A DNA stretch of 64,000 bases from Fasciolopsis buskii (lineage: Eukaryota > Platyhelminthes > Trematoda > Plagiorchiida > Fasciolidae), in the NCBI GenBank assembly GCA_008360955.1, contig LUCM01000765.1, forward strand, positions 1 to 64,000, read 5' to 3'. The notes beneath the pieces are model-generated. The model was not told the origin of the DNA. It made no database searches and was given only the letters and a program-made list of their open reading frames with translations. Below, one piece after another: positions 22,661-35,142 of the stretch (positions are counted from its first letter, which is position 1; each line of letters starts with the position of its first letter). The position numbers and the translations under genes were made by a program.

Positions 22661-23700
22661 ATGTTTAAAAGCCCTCAACCAAACTGGTCCATGTTTGTTC
22701 ATTTAGCCACAGAGCCGTCTAGCAGCTGTTTAAAACCCGTGACCGATGCGTCCTCAGTGACCTTATCGGACAACTTGTTTCAGACATTTACCACGTTTAC
22801 CGTAAGGGTCTGTGCCAGATTCCGGTCCTCATTCGAATCTTTTTTTCAGTTTCCTTGACTGACCACGCGGATTGCGATGCCCAGTCAAATGGTGGAGGAA
22901 TACAAGTCATCACCTTTGTCAGCGTGTCCTTTCCGTACCTTGCATGCCTCATCTAGAATTGCCTTCTTTCTTCTGTCTAGTGAGATAATCCTCAGATAAT
23001 TGTGGTGCTCTTGATAATTTTGCTACCATAATTCTGGAAGCCATCAAGTAAGTCGCTTTTGCACTATTTTAGGGTCCTTATGTCGCTCACTGAATATGGC
23101 CGCCAAGCCTGTGCACAGCCTTTAAGCAAATTTGGAGAAACGCTTTAAACAGAGGTAAATGCACTGAACCTTTTTCAGGGCTTATTACCCTTCAAAGTCA
23201 AAAGAGACCTCTAGTAGCGAATCGGTCACACTCTCAAATTATATGAATGCGAATCCCACCAGGAACATTATCCCGAGATTCGTAACTGCGTTGTTTGTCG
23301 GTATTTCCTTGAACCCCTTCTTAGGGCCCAGTTTTCGTGTAGCGTATCCCGTTCAGCGGTTAGCTGATGTGTCCCTTTCATATGGTCTTTCATTATTTTC
23401 TAACTTACAATGTCCACGATCTCTGTGTCATCTCCAAACTTGAGGCTGGGATTTGCTCGCACTCCTTCAAACCAATCTGCGTAGGACAGGAAAGGCCGGG
23501 GTCTCAGAACCGACCTCTGTGCATTTGTTTCCTGGTGGGCTCACAACCCCAGGCATATATCGAATGTCCAGTAAAGTATCTCATCTGCGTTCCCTTCATC
23601 TTCTTTCTTAGTGACTTATCTGTGTGGCTTAGGAAGTTCGACAAACATGAATGCTTGTCCCGGGAGCCTTATATCAATACACAGACTGAATGACGTTCTT
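22661..23700 (-). mobile_element. LINE C fragment (CR1-like), minus strand: RT palm to C-terminus
   Basis: On the minus strand the RT palm box reads KFGDDTEIVDI (FGDD at 23427-23438), a variant of FADD. It is preceded by remnants of the GF....CL.N block (DKHSCLSNFLS, about 23,660). The C-terminal end reads LTVNVVNVxNKLSDKVTE (x = stop) followed by ASVTGFKQLLDG (about 22,760), the typical last helix of CR1-like ORF2 proteins (W-N-L-P...V...S...FK..LD). Several stops and frameshifts break the frame. It ends just before 22,661. Confidence 0.75.
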
Positions 23701-24284
23701 CTGGGTTGCCCAAATTGTGGCCCAGGGTAACCCTGTCCATTACCCTAAATGAGATTGTCTAACAGTTTCTTTGTTTTCCCCATTCCAACGGTTTTATTTT
23801 AGTCTTTGTTTATCATGACTTGCCTAAGTAGTTCCTCCTCTTGTAGTGCTTCTTCGCCGTTTTCGCATACAAATGACTATAGTTTAATGCGTAACCTGGA
23901 TAACCATATGTGGTTACCGTTATAAAGCGTCCAACATTAAGCGAAATCAGGCGGAGACCACATAATCTACGATTGGTTCGGTCAGTGCAGAAGGGCTGTT
24001 CCCAAGTGGTCTGTTTTATTGCAAATCGCTGGCATTTTTCGAACGGTGCCTCTGTGGTCCATATTGATATAAAATCACGTGTTCACTTCATTTCAACGCA
24101 CAGGGGACAAAAGTTCGTCCTTCAGCCATTGTAGCGTCCAGGCTGGTGTGCTGTTAGTTGAAATCCAAGGTTGTTATTTTGATTACAAAGCGCAAAGTAT
24201 CGGTTGTAATATCAAGTGCAACAGATACATTTTGCATTTACTCATAAAATTTGCCCATTGTGACAGCTCAAGATACATCTCCGA

Positions 24285-26450
24285 TCAAGAGAAATACTGT
24301 GTTGCCTTAGGTCTATCGACATCCTGTCCCGGCAGTCGGTCCCAGAGTGGAGTAGTTTTGTTAACCAAAAATCTAGCTTTTACTTGAGGCCCTTTAGAGC
24401 TCTTTTGCATTCTTGGGCAATGCATTCTCATACCACTGTTTGATATCTGTAACCAATTCTTAACATTTTGCACCCGAAAGATCTTTCATGCTCTTGAACC
24501 TCTTGAATAGCTCACTGCGCGTGCACTTGCGTCTGAGAGAGAATATAGCGAGGTTGCGGACCATTTCCTCATGGTTTTTGCGCTGTCAGTCGGCCATCAT
24601 TTTGATGGCCAGCTACTGTATTTTTCTAATCACTTTATGTCCCTTTGTAAGTACGGCGCCAAGGTTTGTACACAAAACTCTGGATTTGATCATACGATGG
24701 TCGTACACAAGGGCTCAAACATTTCGGACTGTTCACAAAATCATTTGCCTGAGCTTATATTAGCTTTTCTTTAGCCCTATTCGCTGCACTTGCGTGCTGG
24801 TTGGCGGACTCAAAGTCGTAAACCTAGTTACACCTAGGTTCTTGACATGGGTAGTATCCATGATATCATCCTAGACCATTCAATTCGTCCTCTCTTCTGG
24901 AGACCAGCCTTTGTCATCTGACTTTAATGGAATGTCCCACATCCGTGGTCAGTCTTTCACTGCCTCAATGTTCTTCTCCGGGCCTAGGCGTGCTGCTCTC
25001 ACATCAGTGAAAAAGTGGTACACTCACTTCTCGCTAATTCTTTAATGAATACGAGTAAAAGTGTATGTTCTAACGCCGACCCTTGGAAGACAACTGACAT
25101 ATCAACTGCAGCTGTCGTTTAACCTGTGACCGTTACTCTAAGCGTCATTTCCGAGAAAGACTCCAACAAACTCCAGTCAGTTGACTTTCGTCCAATTCCT
25201 CCGTCACCTGACCTAGGAAAGCCAAACGTCGTTGGACGACAGCTTTTTGCCATGAATCCATGCTGTGCAACTTAAATAGCTCTGTGAACCACAAGGTGCT
25301 CGCATATTTGCCTTCCGTTAGTCATTTTCGGACACTTATATAAGTAAATCAAAGTCATCGATCTTTAATTCTCTGGTTTGGCCTTATGTAGTCTCTACTG
25401 CCGCAGTTTTCCATTTTTCTGATACTTGCTCTTTCCTGAAGAAAGCATTATTCATCTACTGTAAATAGTCTCACCAGTGGATAAATGACTGCCGGACGTA
25501 TCCAATCTGGACAGGCAGCTTTATAATCATTTCATGTCCTCAACTGTTCCGTCAGCTATTCTGCTCTTCAAAGAATTCTGGAATTTCAGGAATCTTCTCT
25601 GTTTCAGGAGCTCCATGGGTTCCATCCGTAAAGTAGTAAATATCCTTAAGAGCTTCTCGAAAGAAAACGCTCACTTATGATTCGGTCAAAGCCAGGTCGC
25701 CGCCGATCGTTCTTTCGCGGCCAAACAGTCTTTGATTTTTCGGATTGTTGGAGCTTATCTCAATATTCTCGTTAAGTTATGTGCTCTTCTTTTCGTCATG
25801 AAGCTTACATCTTATTGAGCGCCACTGTGTAGCTTTTATATCATGGGTTCAATACGGTTAATACGTTGTTCATCTTCTGTTACGAGTGGTTAGTGCAAGC
25901 TTTCTTTTTGTTCCCTGTCATGGAGATTTAATTTGTTTCTGATGGCCTTAAGGTGGACAAACTGCCAACAGTTGAATCACACCTCACCCTTGATTACTGT
26001 CCATCTTTTTCCTGCAGATGAGTCTTCATGTTCGAGTAAACGGGAGTTTGGGGCTGCTATCATTCTTGTTTTCTATCCTGAATCCATCACGACCTCTGGG
26101 AGATGCCCTAGTAGGGTGAGCTTACTCTTAACCGAAAGCATAGACTTAATTACCACAAGATCATTTTTGCCCTGGGGCTCCTCAGTTGTTAAAGTTATCG
26201 TATCCCTTTGATATCTGGTGATCACCAGGTCCAGTAGCAATAAGAATTATTCTTCTCTCTTCTCACTATCTTTTCTTGTGTGCTGAGTCAGAGTAAAACC
26301 ATTGTAGGCCAGTCCATCTTGGAGCAAATCCCTCGAAACTTGGTTGTTGAGATCAGATGGGTGAAAAACTTTGGTGTTTGAACCAGGTCGTCTTAGTAGT
26401 ATTGGTGAAATATAGTGGGAGAATTTTGTGAGCCACTCAGAAATTAGGCC
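24285..26450 (-). mobile_element. LINE D (CR1-like), minus strand: endonuclease remnant, RT, C-terminus
   Basis: From high to low coordinates: a weak endonuclease end (about 26,450-25,950) containing an altered ..DLxIT.. and ..PLG..DH.. region, then FTDGTHGAPETEKIPEIPEF (about 25,620), EHLVVHRAI (about 25,310), QHGFMAKSCRPTTFGFPRSG (about 25,265, the QHGF..G.SC.TNL.SF step), and near the end PEFCVQTLAPYLQRDI (about 24,690) and LEKYSSWP. The C-terminal frame carries KARFLVNKTTPLWDRLPGQ (24,390-24,330), the final W..LP motif. It is crossed by many stops. A different subfamily from LINE A. Confidence 0.75.
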
Positions 26451-26744
26451 TGAAATACCGGATCTTAGTTCTCAGTCGTTAGAACGGACACATTAAAATG
26501 CCCGCTCGCCTTTCGACTGGTTTCGCCGCATATCCATTCCGGCTTCCGTCGCTTGATCAACTTAAAGGATTTGTTTTTCATCATGAGCATTGTTCGTCTC
26601 TATTTCCGGTCGGATTTAAACCTCAAACACTCCCGAAATTTCTCCTCAGTGGGACTTAACTATGCATGTAAATCAAGGATTTCCCACTAAACCGAAAATT
26701 GCCGGACGGTAGGCTGATCTTAAATGCGCCCCGCCTGCCAAAAT

Positions 26745-27745
26745 GTGTTTTATATCTAGTGAGTATCAAAGTAAACTCTTTGGTCACAAAATTACCGGAT
26801 CTATATCTCACTCTTCGCTCTCCGATGCTTATTCATACTTGTGTGATTTGCATTCAGGAGTCATGGCTGAACTCACATGCTGCGCATGCCCTAATATCCA
26901 TCCAAGGCTTTGATGTATACCGATTGGACAGTAAACACAGTGCTAAGAAAACCAGAGTAGGTTTAGTCACACAAATTTCTTCTGGTCAATCAAATCAGAT
27001 CCAATTTATTCATATCCATTTTCTGGCTAGCTATTCAATATCATCTCAAAATTTTCTCGACATAGAAGCACGATTATTAACGTACGTATACGTAGCCCTT
27101 TTTGCACACAAATTGATATTTCGTCTTTTTACGATTCTTTTCTGTCTTTCATGGTCCCATTGCTGGATGATATCGTGCGCATCATCGTAGCTGATTTTAA
27201 TCACGAATCGACACTTCTCCTTACCACGTTTGATTCGACTGATTTATCAGTTTCCCCAACCTGAGGTAACTTTACCCTAGATAAAATTATTGTCAACCAT
27301 CTCGAATTGTTCCGTCTTAAATTACGCGCTCCAATTTCATGCAGTGATAATTATTTGTTACTTTTAAAACCCGAAATTTACTCCCGGACAGCTTTCCAAT
27401 CTTTCAAGGAGTCTAGCCAAATCAAAACAAGACTACGCGATTTTCTGGAGGGGGGGGGAATTTTTCTTCTTCAAAGATCTCTTCTTCATGCAAGTTCGTG
27501 ATTTTCTAAATACTAACGTCAGATATGCTGATGGGGTTGCTCTCTGTCAGTCTGTAACTGGGACTAAAGGTTTTCCGAACTTTTCCAACAACTTGTCTTT
27601 CATTCATGATTTTTTCTTCGCTCTGGCTTATACTCTAATTTGTCAAAATTTATCCAATGTTCGTTTACTTCTCGGTCTGTTTACCGGGCTGACCCATTCG
27701 TTCATTAACACAGAACTACTCGCTAGGGTAAATGCTGTCAAGTAA
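26745..27745 (+). mobile_element. LINE E (CR1-like), plus strand: endonuclease domain
   Basis: The frame at 26,699 reads IQESWLNSHAAHALISIQGF (about 26,850) followed by DVYRLDSKHSAKKTR and GLVTQISSG, the first half of an APE-type endonuclease. After frame changes come VADFNHESTLLLTTFDSTD (27,187 on, the GDFN box), NFTLDKIIVNHLELF and RAPISCSDN (the SDH box reads SDN), then LKPEIYSRTAFQSFK. The linker continues VRDFLNTNVRYADGVA at 27,490. The catalytic His to Asn change and the frameshifts mean it is dead. Confidence 0.78.
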
Positions 27746-30700
27746 TAAGGAATTATTATCGACATCTTGAGAGAGTCTTCTCACATTCCTCGTTGTGTGA
27801 CAAAGTTTTAGAAGACCATCGTTGTACATAAAAAGACGGCAGCATTTCCAAATTAAGCAAAATACTATCTCTCTATTTGTTTACCGGTGATTTTCCCGTT
27901 CTTTTCTGTTGTTCTCCCGTCACTTTTGCTCGATGATGCATTGGACTAGTCTTTTTCATATGCAGTATTTCCATTGATTGTCGAAAATGTGTCTGTACCA
28001 TTAACTGAGTTCAGACTGCAAGGTGTGGGTGAAGACGAAACTCCGGTCAATCGAGTTAACGATGTGAGAACGATAACCATAGGAACAGTTGGAACACCCC
28101 GAGAGGCAGCGTTGTTTTGCATTCACGTTCACCGACAGATAGCCACTGGGCACGGGAAAGGGCTTTTAAAGTGGTCGCACCTGCTTCCTCGGTCAGTCGA
28201 CACACCTTTGCGTTAAAGTTCATTCCAAAGTGCGGTTTGCACTTATTTGGCTTTTAAGCACCACTCAAAGAGAAAGATGTTTTTACACACCTCATGTGCA
28301 TTGTCCTCAACTAAACATCACAAACAGGAACCGAATTTGGACAAGTTGACGAATGCACCAAATAAGAAGTATTTTTGCGACAGGGCTTTAATGATTGCGG
28401 GAATTCGACAGAAACTGGAGCAGTGAATATGGATTGATAAAAAATATCTTCAAACAAAACAAATCTTCCTTTCTCAGTTTCAAGCAGAACCCTCCCATTC
28501 ACTCAGCGGCCATCTTGTGCGAATAGACACGATAACAAGAGAAACAGCATTATTTTTAGCTCGATTTGCGCTTTTGAGCCCGCTATATTCACTTGCCCGT
28601 TGTATAGTACTGAAATGAAAGTAACGGTAGTTGACAGAAATTTCAATTATTATAGTGCATATAATAAGAATACGTAATTTATAAATTAGCGAGTAGGCAG
28701 ATTGATTTACTAGGTCTACGTTTACGGCCGGTTATTGTATTGCTGCCAGCGACTGGTCTTGATAACTAGTTATAACCTGGGGCTTACCAACCTGGAATTA
28801 GGAACATCAACGAATTGATTTATAGGGGGTCGCTGTAAGTTCGGTTTCCAAAGTGAACCCATTGTAACTTTATCATAAACAAGTTCGGTTTGCAACGTAT
28901 GGAAATGACGATGCGCCATGTGAACTGTTTTATTTAAACAACTGTTTAATTGCACAGCATGGTCACAATAGCTGTTAATTGGTCGACGTTTCGGTTATCA
29001 TCGCTAACCTTTGCCAAGACTGGTTTACAGATAAATGAAATTGGCATAATGGCCTAAAATAACTGGGTGTTAAACAACGTTGCATAAAGACATGCAAGTA
29101 CACACACACACACAGACAGGCACATGGATGCACCGTGTTTAACACCCAGGTGTGTACGACCATCATTCCAGTTTTATTCGTTCGTAAATCTGTCTCGAGA
29201 AAGGTTATCCATTAAAACTGAAACGTTGACAAATGAACAAGTATTTCGACCACTTTGCGTTGCTGAGCAATCAAAGTCTACGTGTACTCATTGTAATTCT
29301 TAGATTTATATTTGTTCTTCCCCATGATCAATGTTTCGCGTCCATTTATTTGGGAAGGGGGGTGGCGGGGTAAATGAAAAGACCGATCTGTGAACTGTTT
29401 GAATAGCTTTAGCGTGAACTTGTATCTGGGCGGATATATATCGCACGCACCTTAGTTTTAAACAACAGGTAATTCTTGTGCCTGAATTAAAAGCTCATCG
29501 TGGTCCTCGATAGTCTGATCTTCAATCTTGTGTGCAAATTTCGTCATAATCTGCGGAACTGGTTCGTAGCCATTTACACTGATTTTTACATACTGACATT
29601 GCAGCCATTATCGGCCAACGCAGATCAGTGGCAAGAAAACTGAATTCCTGGAATTCATTCATTATCGTTAGAGGGAAAATCGATCGTCTAAAGGCCTTAC
29701 GCATTTCCAAGACAGTGTTTTGGCATACTTTCCACCAAATCAGCCCTCTGTTGGCCACGGCCTGCTTCCTAAAAATTGACGTACATTGTTATTTCATTAA
29801 TAAAGGAAGTAAAAAGTAAAAGATAAAAGAATAAACTGTCATCGTGATCGGTCGCTTCGTAAACTCTGATTCACTCGCGTTCCATAGCGGGTGTTGTTTG
29901 TGCTCGGAGAAGTCAACCGGCTTTCTCGCAGATTAAAACGTGGTTTTTTACATTGAATGAATCGATAATAGAGTTATTCACCGAGTACCCCTTGACTGAC
30001 TTCGCCACAACTCCGTTGCCCTGCAGCCATCTTATCGCTTTAAAGCATTTCAAGGAATTGTTGCTGCACAAGGTTGGAACTACTTCTATTCAAATAGTTT
30101 CCTGGATTCTCTCTCCTCACTCAAACTTAACCATAATTACTTATACAGGTTTTGCCAAAACTCCTACAAGAAAGGTCATGTATGCATTCTCCGCTTCGGC
30201 ATGCAGCCACACAAGGAGACGAATACTTGAATTTATATTCCCTTTATTCATTGAGAATTGTTAAATCTTTTCAGTAATTGGTCGTAAGCTTTAGAGATAG
30301 CTTGCCGGCAAATAAGACAAAAAATTTGTTGATATCCCTTGCTAGTCACCATACCTAAATCAACCATGACGTATTACGAACCCGCTGTGAAGAAAAAAAT
30401 GCGATTCATTCACAATAATTCGACACATGCATTTATAGAAATTCAGCAGCAAAAACAGTAGCAGTCGATGGACCCGCCGCTTCAATTCAGTAATTTTTTG
30501 GTCATTTTGATTTTGCCGTCCGGTAACCGCAGTATGAATTTGTTGTCACCTAATACTCAAAGAAGTCTTAGAAATTCTAAATCTATATCCATTGATTTGA
30601 TACTCCATAAAATTATCAAGTTGGAACACGAAACATATTATAGGTAAGATCACTATTCAAATCATCGTGTCTTAATATGAGGGATACTGTGAACCCAGGT

Positions 30701-31597
30701 GTGTTTTTACCCTATTTACACGAAATTGAAAAAGCCACTGCGCTTATGATAATATATTTACTAAATTCTGATAGTATGAAACGCGGAGCATCTTTTGGAG
30801 ACCAATTTCCTAATATACAAGCAATATCTCATTCACCACGGCAACAAAATTCCACCAATCTGCAGTGTATACACTTTTTTGGTCCGTTACGAAGGCTTAC
30901 CTCAATTCATTCGTGCAATATGGAACAGTTTGGACGGGGATAAAAAACAGGACAGTTTTTCGAAGAACTTCTTTCAAGAAATGCACTTTTATTAAGTGTT
31001 CTATAAGTCAAAACAAGCCAAGGATCCACTAAGAAAATTGAAAGATCGCCCATTTAGGGAGCCCGAAAATTTCTACTGGTATAGGATAATTAAATTCCCT
31101 GCTTTCTTGAAATTTGTGAGGATATGGAATCGCGTAAGGTTCAAGTACATCAGGCGTGGTAACAAGCCGGGCGACAGCTGGTCGTCATCTGCCAAAAACC
31201 TCAAAAGCTTTACTTTAAAAGAAAATGGTCAGTGTTCAGAAGATTGTGTGCTTGCACTAATCTCTGTCCAGGTCTTGCGCTTTCTGAACCACGGCAAAAA
31301 ACTGAAAGCAAAACGAGAGAATGGAAAAACAAAAAGGAACGGTTGTGTAGAATTTATCGCATGTTAGCTTGTTCAGACCCTTTGTTCACATCATCGGTTT
31401 TCCGTCGTTGTACACAGTTGCTCTTATGGGCTGTTGTACAACTCAGTCGCCCAGCACCTAGTAGGCCTGTTAACTCGACGGTGCAACTCGTCTGTTCACG
31501 ATTTGCAAAGGAAGAGCGCTGTTGTGGGCGACCCAGTAACCGATTGATTAATTCATAGCTCTCCTCGGGTGTGCTCTACGGAGGTATGGCATTTACT
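27746..31597. other. Stretch without recognised gene
   Basis: No family was recognised. The frame at 30795-31367 is open for 190 codons apart from one stop at 30993-30995. Its composition is basic and aromatic (EPENFYWYRIIKFPAFLKFV, then WNRVRFKYIRRGNKPG), but it shows no known motif. There is a short inverted repeat at 29,063-29,150 around a CA microsatellite. Confidence 0.45.
29063..29150. repeat. Short inverted repeat around a (CA)n run
   Basis: The arms CTGGGTGTTAAACAACGTTG (29063 on) and its near complement ending at 29149 are about 23 bases each with two or three mismatches. They are separated by about 42 bp that include a CACACACACACACA tract (29100-29114). Confidence 0.75.
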
Positions 31598-31774
31598 TTT
31601 AACTCATTCCAGTTGCTCGTTCCATTGTGAAGCTCACACTGCTCAGTCTGCTCTTCTACCATATGATTATCGTGATAGTTGCCGCTGGGTAGGTATACGG
31701 ACCTTGTGTTTCATTTTTAGCCGTCTCCCTACTGGTACCCTAGGCAATGATTTCAGTCTCATTGGAATCATTGA
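31598..31774 (+). repeat. Dispersed repeat, copy 2 (unknown family)
   Basis: Related to 2580-2768 in the same orientation, with the shared blocks listed there. The flanks differ, which argues for two insertions rather than one large duplication. Confidence 0.6.
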
Positions 31775-31984
31775 GGGTTTCTAGGATAGGGTGGTAGGTA
31801 TATCTTCTGTCTCCCGGCTCGCCACCACACTTGATCTATTGATGTCATATGTGGTTCGCTACTTCAAGTCTCAGGATTATGAGTGACGGTCCTCTCTTTA
31901 GATAATTACGACATTTCATGGTTGCATGCACATTCGTCTTTGCACTCTCACCGGGTAGGCGAAAATTCAACAGAATCTTATTAC

Positions 31985-32565
31985 CCTCGCTAATATTCAC
32001 GGAGTGAACTACACTGTAGATTTCGTCCACCAATTTTTCCAGTCTTCCACCCCTCTGGCTTTATTTCTGACCGAAACTCAAATCACCCCTATATCAGTTA
32101 CCAAACACTCAATTTTCCAGTTACACTTTCCGCTCTTCTTTTGTTTCCGAAGCAGGTGTCTATGCTTTTATTCATTATTCAGCTGCCACCTGCCGCTACC
32201 GGGTATCAACTCTTGACTTTTCCAATCGAGGATTTCTGCCCTTTTGGTTGAAACTTATATCCCCTTCCTTTAACCATGACTTCTACGCTATTTATCATTC
32301 CTTCAACGGTGCCGACTTTTCCATTTTTCATTTACTATATTCGAGCATTGAAAATGTGCTTATTACTGACTTCAGAAGTCATATTGCTATCTTCGGAGAT
32401 TTCAGCTTTCACAACATTTAATGGCTGATACACTCCTCTGAGACTTCAGCCATGGGGCGCGAAGCCGAACGATTCCCTGTGATCAACAATTTATTTCAGC
32501 TAGTTTTTCTCCCACACATATACCCGATCGAACTGGCGGCCGTGCAGATATTCGTGATCCTCCTT
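31985..32565 (+). mobile_element. LINE F fragment (Jockey-like endonuclease), plus strand
   Basis: Reads ANIHGVNYTVDFVHQFFQSS then LALFLTETQITPIS (the N-terminal strand with the catalytic Glu, about 32,060). It continues with IFGDFSFHN (32,386-32,412, the GDFNVH box) and HIPDRTGGRADI (about 32,520), the step before the SDH box. Stops separate the blocks. It resembles the endonuclease half of LINE A. The sequence after 32,570 no longer follows the family. Confidence 0.75.
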
Positions 32566-33733
32566 GGTGAAAATGGATGAACTTTGTTCTTCACTAAGAG
32601 AATATTACGGAAACCATGGGGAATTTTCCGAAATATGTCACGAGTTAAACATTGCCCTTCAGAGCTCATGTACTTATAAAATGTTCTTATCCAAATCACC
32701 AAGTGTGAAAATATCTTAAGACTGGATTACATTGTTCAACCACCTGCACGAGTATTATCGTGTTTCGTGCAGTCTATATGATCTTACACGCTTTAGCCAG
32801 ATTTGTCAAGTGCACAGACTTTTGGCCCTTGGAACAGGGTTTCGGAGACTTCTTTTTCATAAGGAACGAGTGAAATCAACATTCCGGATAACGAATCGAC
32901 ATCACTGTACTACATCCGAGCTCTCAAAAATTTAGTTGTCGCTTTTCGCGCGATGTCGTGACAGATCTCTAGAACAAATCACAAAGTCTCTAAGACACGT
33001 AGTGAAAGAAATTTCTCATAGATAAGTCAAACTTGCCCATTCTCTTTGTTCTTGCATTGTGTGGGCATGTATATATTGTGTAGGCTGATCCGTTTTCTCG
33101 TGATAATTCCTGTGGCTCACCAAATCGACATATCCAAGAAAGCGAATGCGTGACAATCTAATTCAAAGCTTATGTGGCATCAAGCGTGTAGAGCAGATGT
33201 TGTTTTAAATAATGAGTTGCGTTTTCTCTAACCGTGTGGCCTTCAAAGGAAGCATATTAGACTAAGAAATGAACTACCGATTCCTCGGGACACAACTTCC
33301 CCCAGTAATTCATCTCATAAAGAATTTATATAAGTTTACCCCGATCAGAGACGAGATTAGTCGCGAGAGCATATGGGTGAACAATGTGGTATTGTAATCG
33401 CCTATTTTTGCTCTCTTTGCACAATCACGCTAACTGGAAAAGAATAAGAAAGGACTTGCTTAAAATTCTCCAAATAAAAGAAAGAAGAAAAAACAATCTG
33501 CGTGCGAAGTACCGCCAGTGAATTTGTAAAAACATTTGACTCATTCTGAGCAAGAAGGCCAATCTGGACTGCATCCATGTTTCACCGTTAGGCTGCGCTC
33601 CATAGGACAATTTCCAAAATACAGTCGCGCAGTGAGTAATACTCTCAACAGGAGGGGAAAGGCCCAACAGATGAAAAAAGGAAATTCTTAGCGTCAGTGT
33701 AACAGTAAATCCTTGTCTTCCGCACTTCGTTAC

Positions 33734-33998
33734 CTGTAACATTCACGTTTCCCGCATCCGAATTCAACTTGTACGGTAGAACGGGCGAGGGATTTTCCGG
33801 TTTATCCAGGATCATTTTCCGTACAAAATGAATGACACAATCTTTCGTATGTTCTCTGCAATACTGGTGAACAAACGATTTGGCCAGCCAAATTTCCAGC
33901 TGAATTGCATTGTTGCTGGAGGATAAATGCCGTAATGCACATTGCAGGTAGATGGGATTCTTCACTCGCTTATCGAACCGGTAGAAATTGTGATCCAT
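33734..33998 (-). CDS. Candidate coding exon, unknown protein
   Basis: A 265-base open segment on the minus strand is bounded by an acceptor-like CCCTCCGTCAG directly before an ATG (33998) and a donor CAG/GTAACG (GT at 33733-33732). The translation is helical and amphipathic without low complexity: MDHNFYRFDKRVKNPIYLQC, then AIQLEIWLAKSFVHQYC and VIHFVRKMILDKPENP. No family is recognised. Other minus-strand candidates exist at 39.0, 41.2 and 48.8 kb, but their phases do not join directly, so a common gene is not shown. An open segment of this size can occur by chance. Confidence 0.28.
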
Positions 33999-34481
33999 CT
34001 GACGGAGGGAATCAATTCCAGTATGAAACAGTTAAGATAAGGACAAAGAATACACTGTTCTAATGAGCACTTTGTAGCAAAATTGATAATAATATTTATA
34101 GTACCCATTAGTACTCTTACTTCGATTATGCGTTATCCAAAGTATTTGCTTCTCCTAAATTTCTCATGAAAAATTCTACTGGATTCTAGTGTTCCCAAAC
34201 GATGACTGAGCACTGCTAGTTTTCCTGTTGACAGCAAAATTTTCAACCCCATGAATTCAAATGTCATAACATATGCATTTAGGCGTAAGCGGAGATACTG
34301 AACAATGTTGGGATATCCACATTCCATCATCCAGGACCAATTAGGGCTCGACGGTTTCTGGGTCAAACACTATACAGACCATAAAAAGGCTACCTATATA
34401 AAATCACACATTACTGTCGTTCACCTAGCCATAGCATGAATTGTCCGGCTTCAAACCCAACAACCTCAAGTTTAAGCGTTT

Positions 34482-34590
34482 GTGGTAGTTGTTGTTGTAG
34501 AAGTGGTAGAGGTGATAATATAATTATGCCCATCAATAGTAATAGAAGTAGTAGTAGCCGAAGCAGTAGTAATAGTATCAGTTGTAGTCA
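34482..34590 (+). repeat. Imperfect GTA/GTT trinucleotide-rich tract
   Basis: About 110 bp of GTAGTTGTTGTTGTAG-like triplets with interruptions (GTAGTAGTAG around 34,550). A degenerate microsatellite. Confidence 0.7.
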
Positions 34591-34969
34591 TTAATGCTTG
34601 CGCATATGGATAACAAGACGGTTATTTCCCCGAAGCACAAGACCGGTTTTGTGATTAATGTCATTCATCGGGCACGCGTACACGGTCCCATCCAAACCAA
34701 ACATTCTTAAGATTCTACATCTCGTTAGTGGTTTACAACGCCATTCCATTGGAGTCGCTGACAATTTGTTTGGTTGTCCAGTCCATTTTAAATACGACAA
34801 AAATTATTCACTGCGTTGTTGCCACTGGGTCAGGGATAGCTTTCAAGAAGAAAAACTTTTATCTGCAAGTCTGTTTCGTTTCAGCTGTAACGTTTGTCGG
34901 AAAAACTGAAGAACGTGTATCAACAGAGTCGTCCGAAAGGCAGGAATTCGGATACAGTGTGTATGTAAA

Positions 34970-35142
34970 TACTTATTACGAACAATTCCCACAGATTTTT
35001 ACAACCACGTAAAAAGGATACTTGTGGAGTGTATTCATCGAGAATTTCGTTGACCTGGTTACTTTTCACTGAATCCCACAATAACTCACATGCACAAATC
35101 GAGATCCTTTTTCAACATTCGTGTCTCTGGTCGAACCAGCTG
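34970..35142. repeat. Outer arm (left) of a diverged inverted duplication
   Basis: The reverse complement of 37996-38165 matches this stretch at about 95 percent. For example CCACAGATTTTTACAACCAC and CACAATAACTCACATGCACA are identical, with scattered single-base differences. On the right-hand side this homology runs directly into the perfect 714-bp arm. On this side it is separated from that arm by 1,122 bp. Confidence 0.85.

Noticed and set aside
30795..31367. 190 codons open except one stop, basic composition
   Set aside because: No family recognised, and a second frame (31232-31558) overlaps its end; kept only as a remark in the stretch description.
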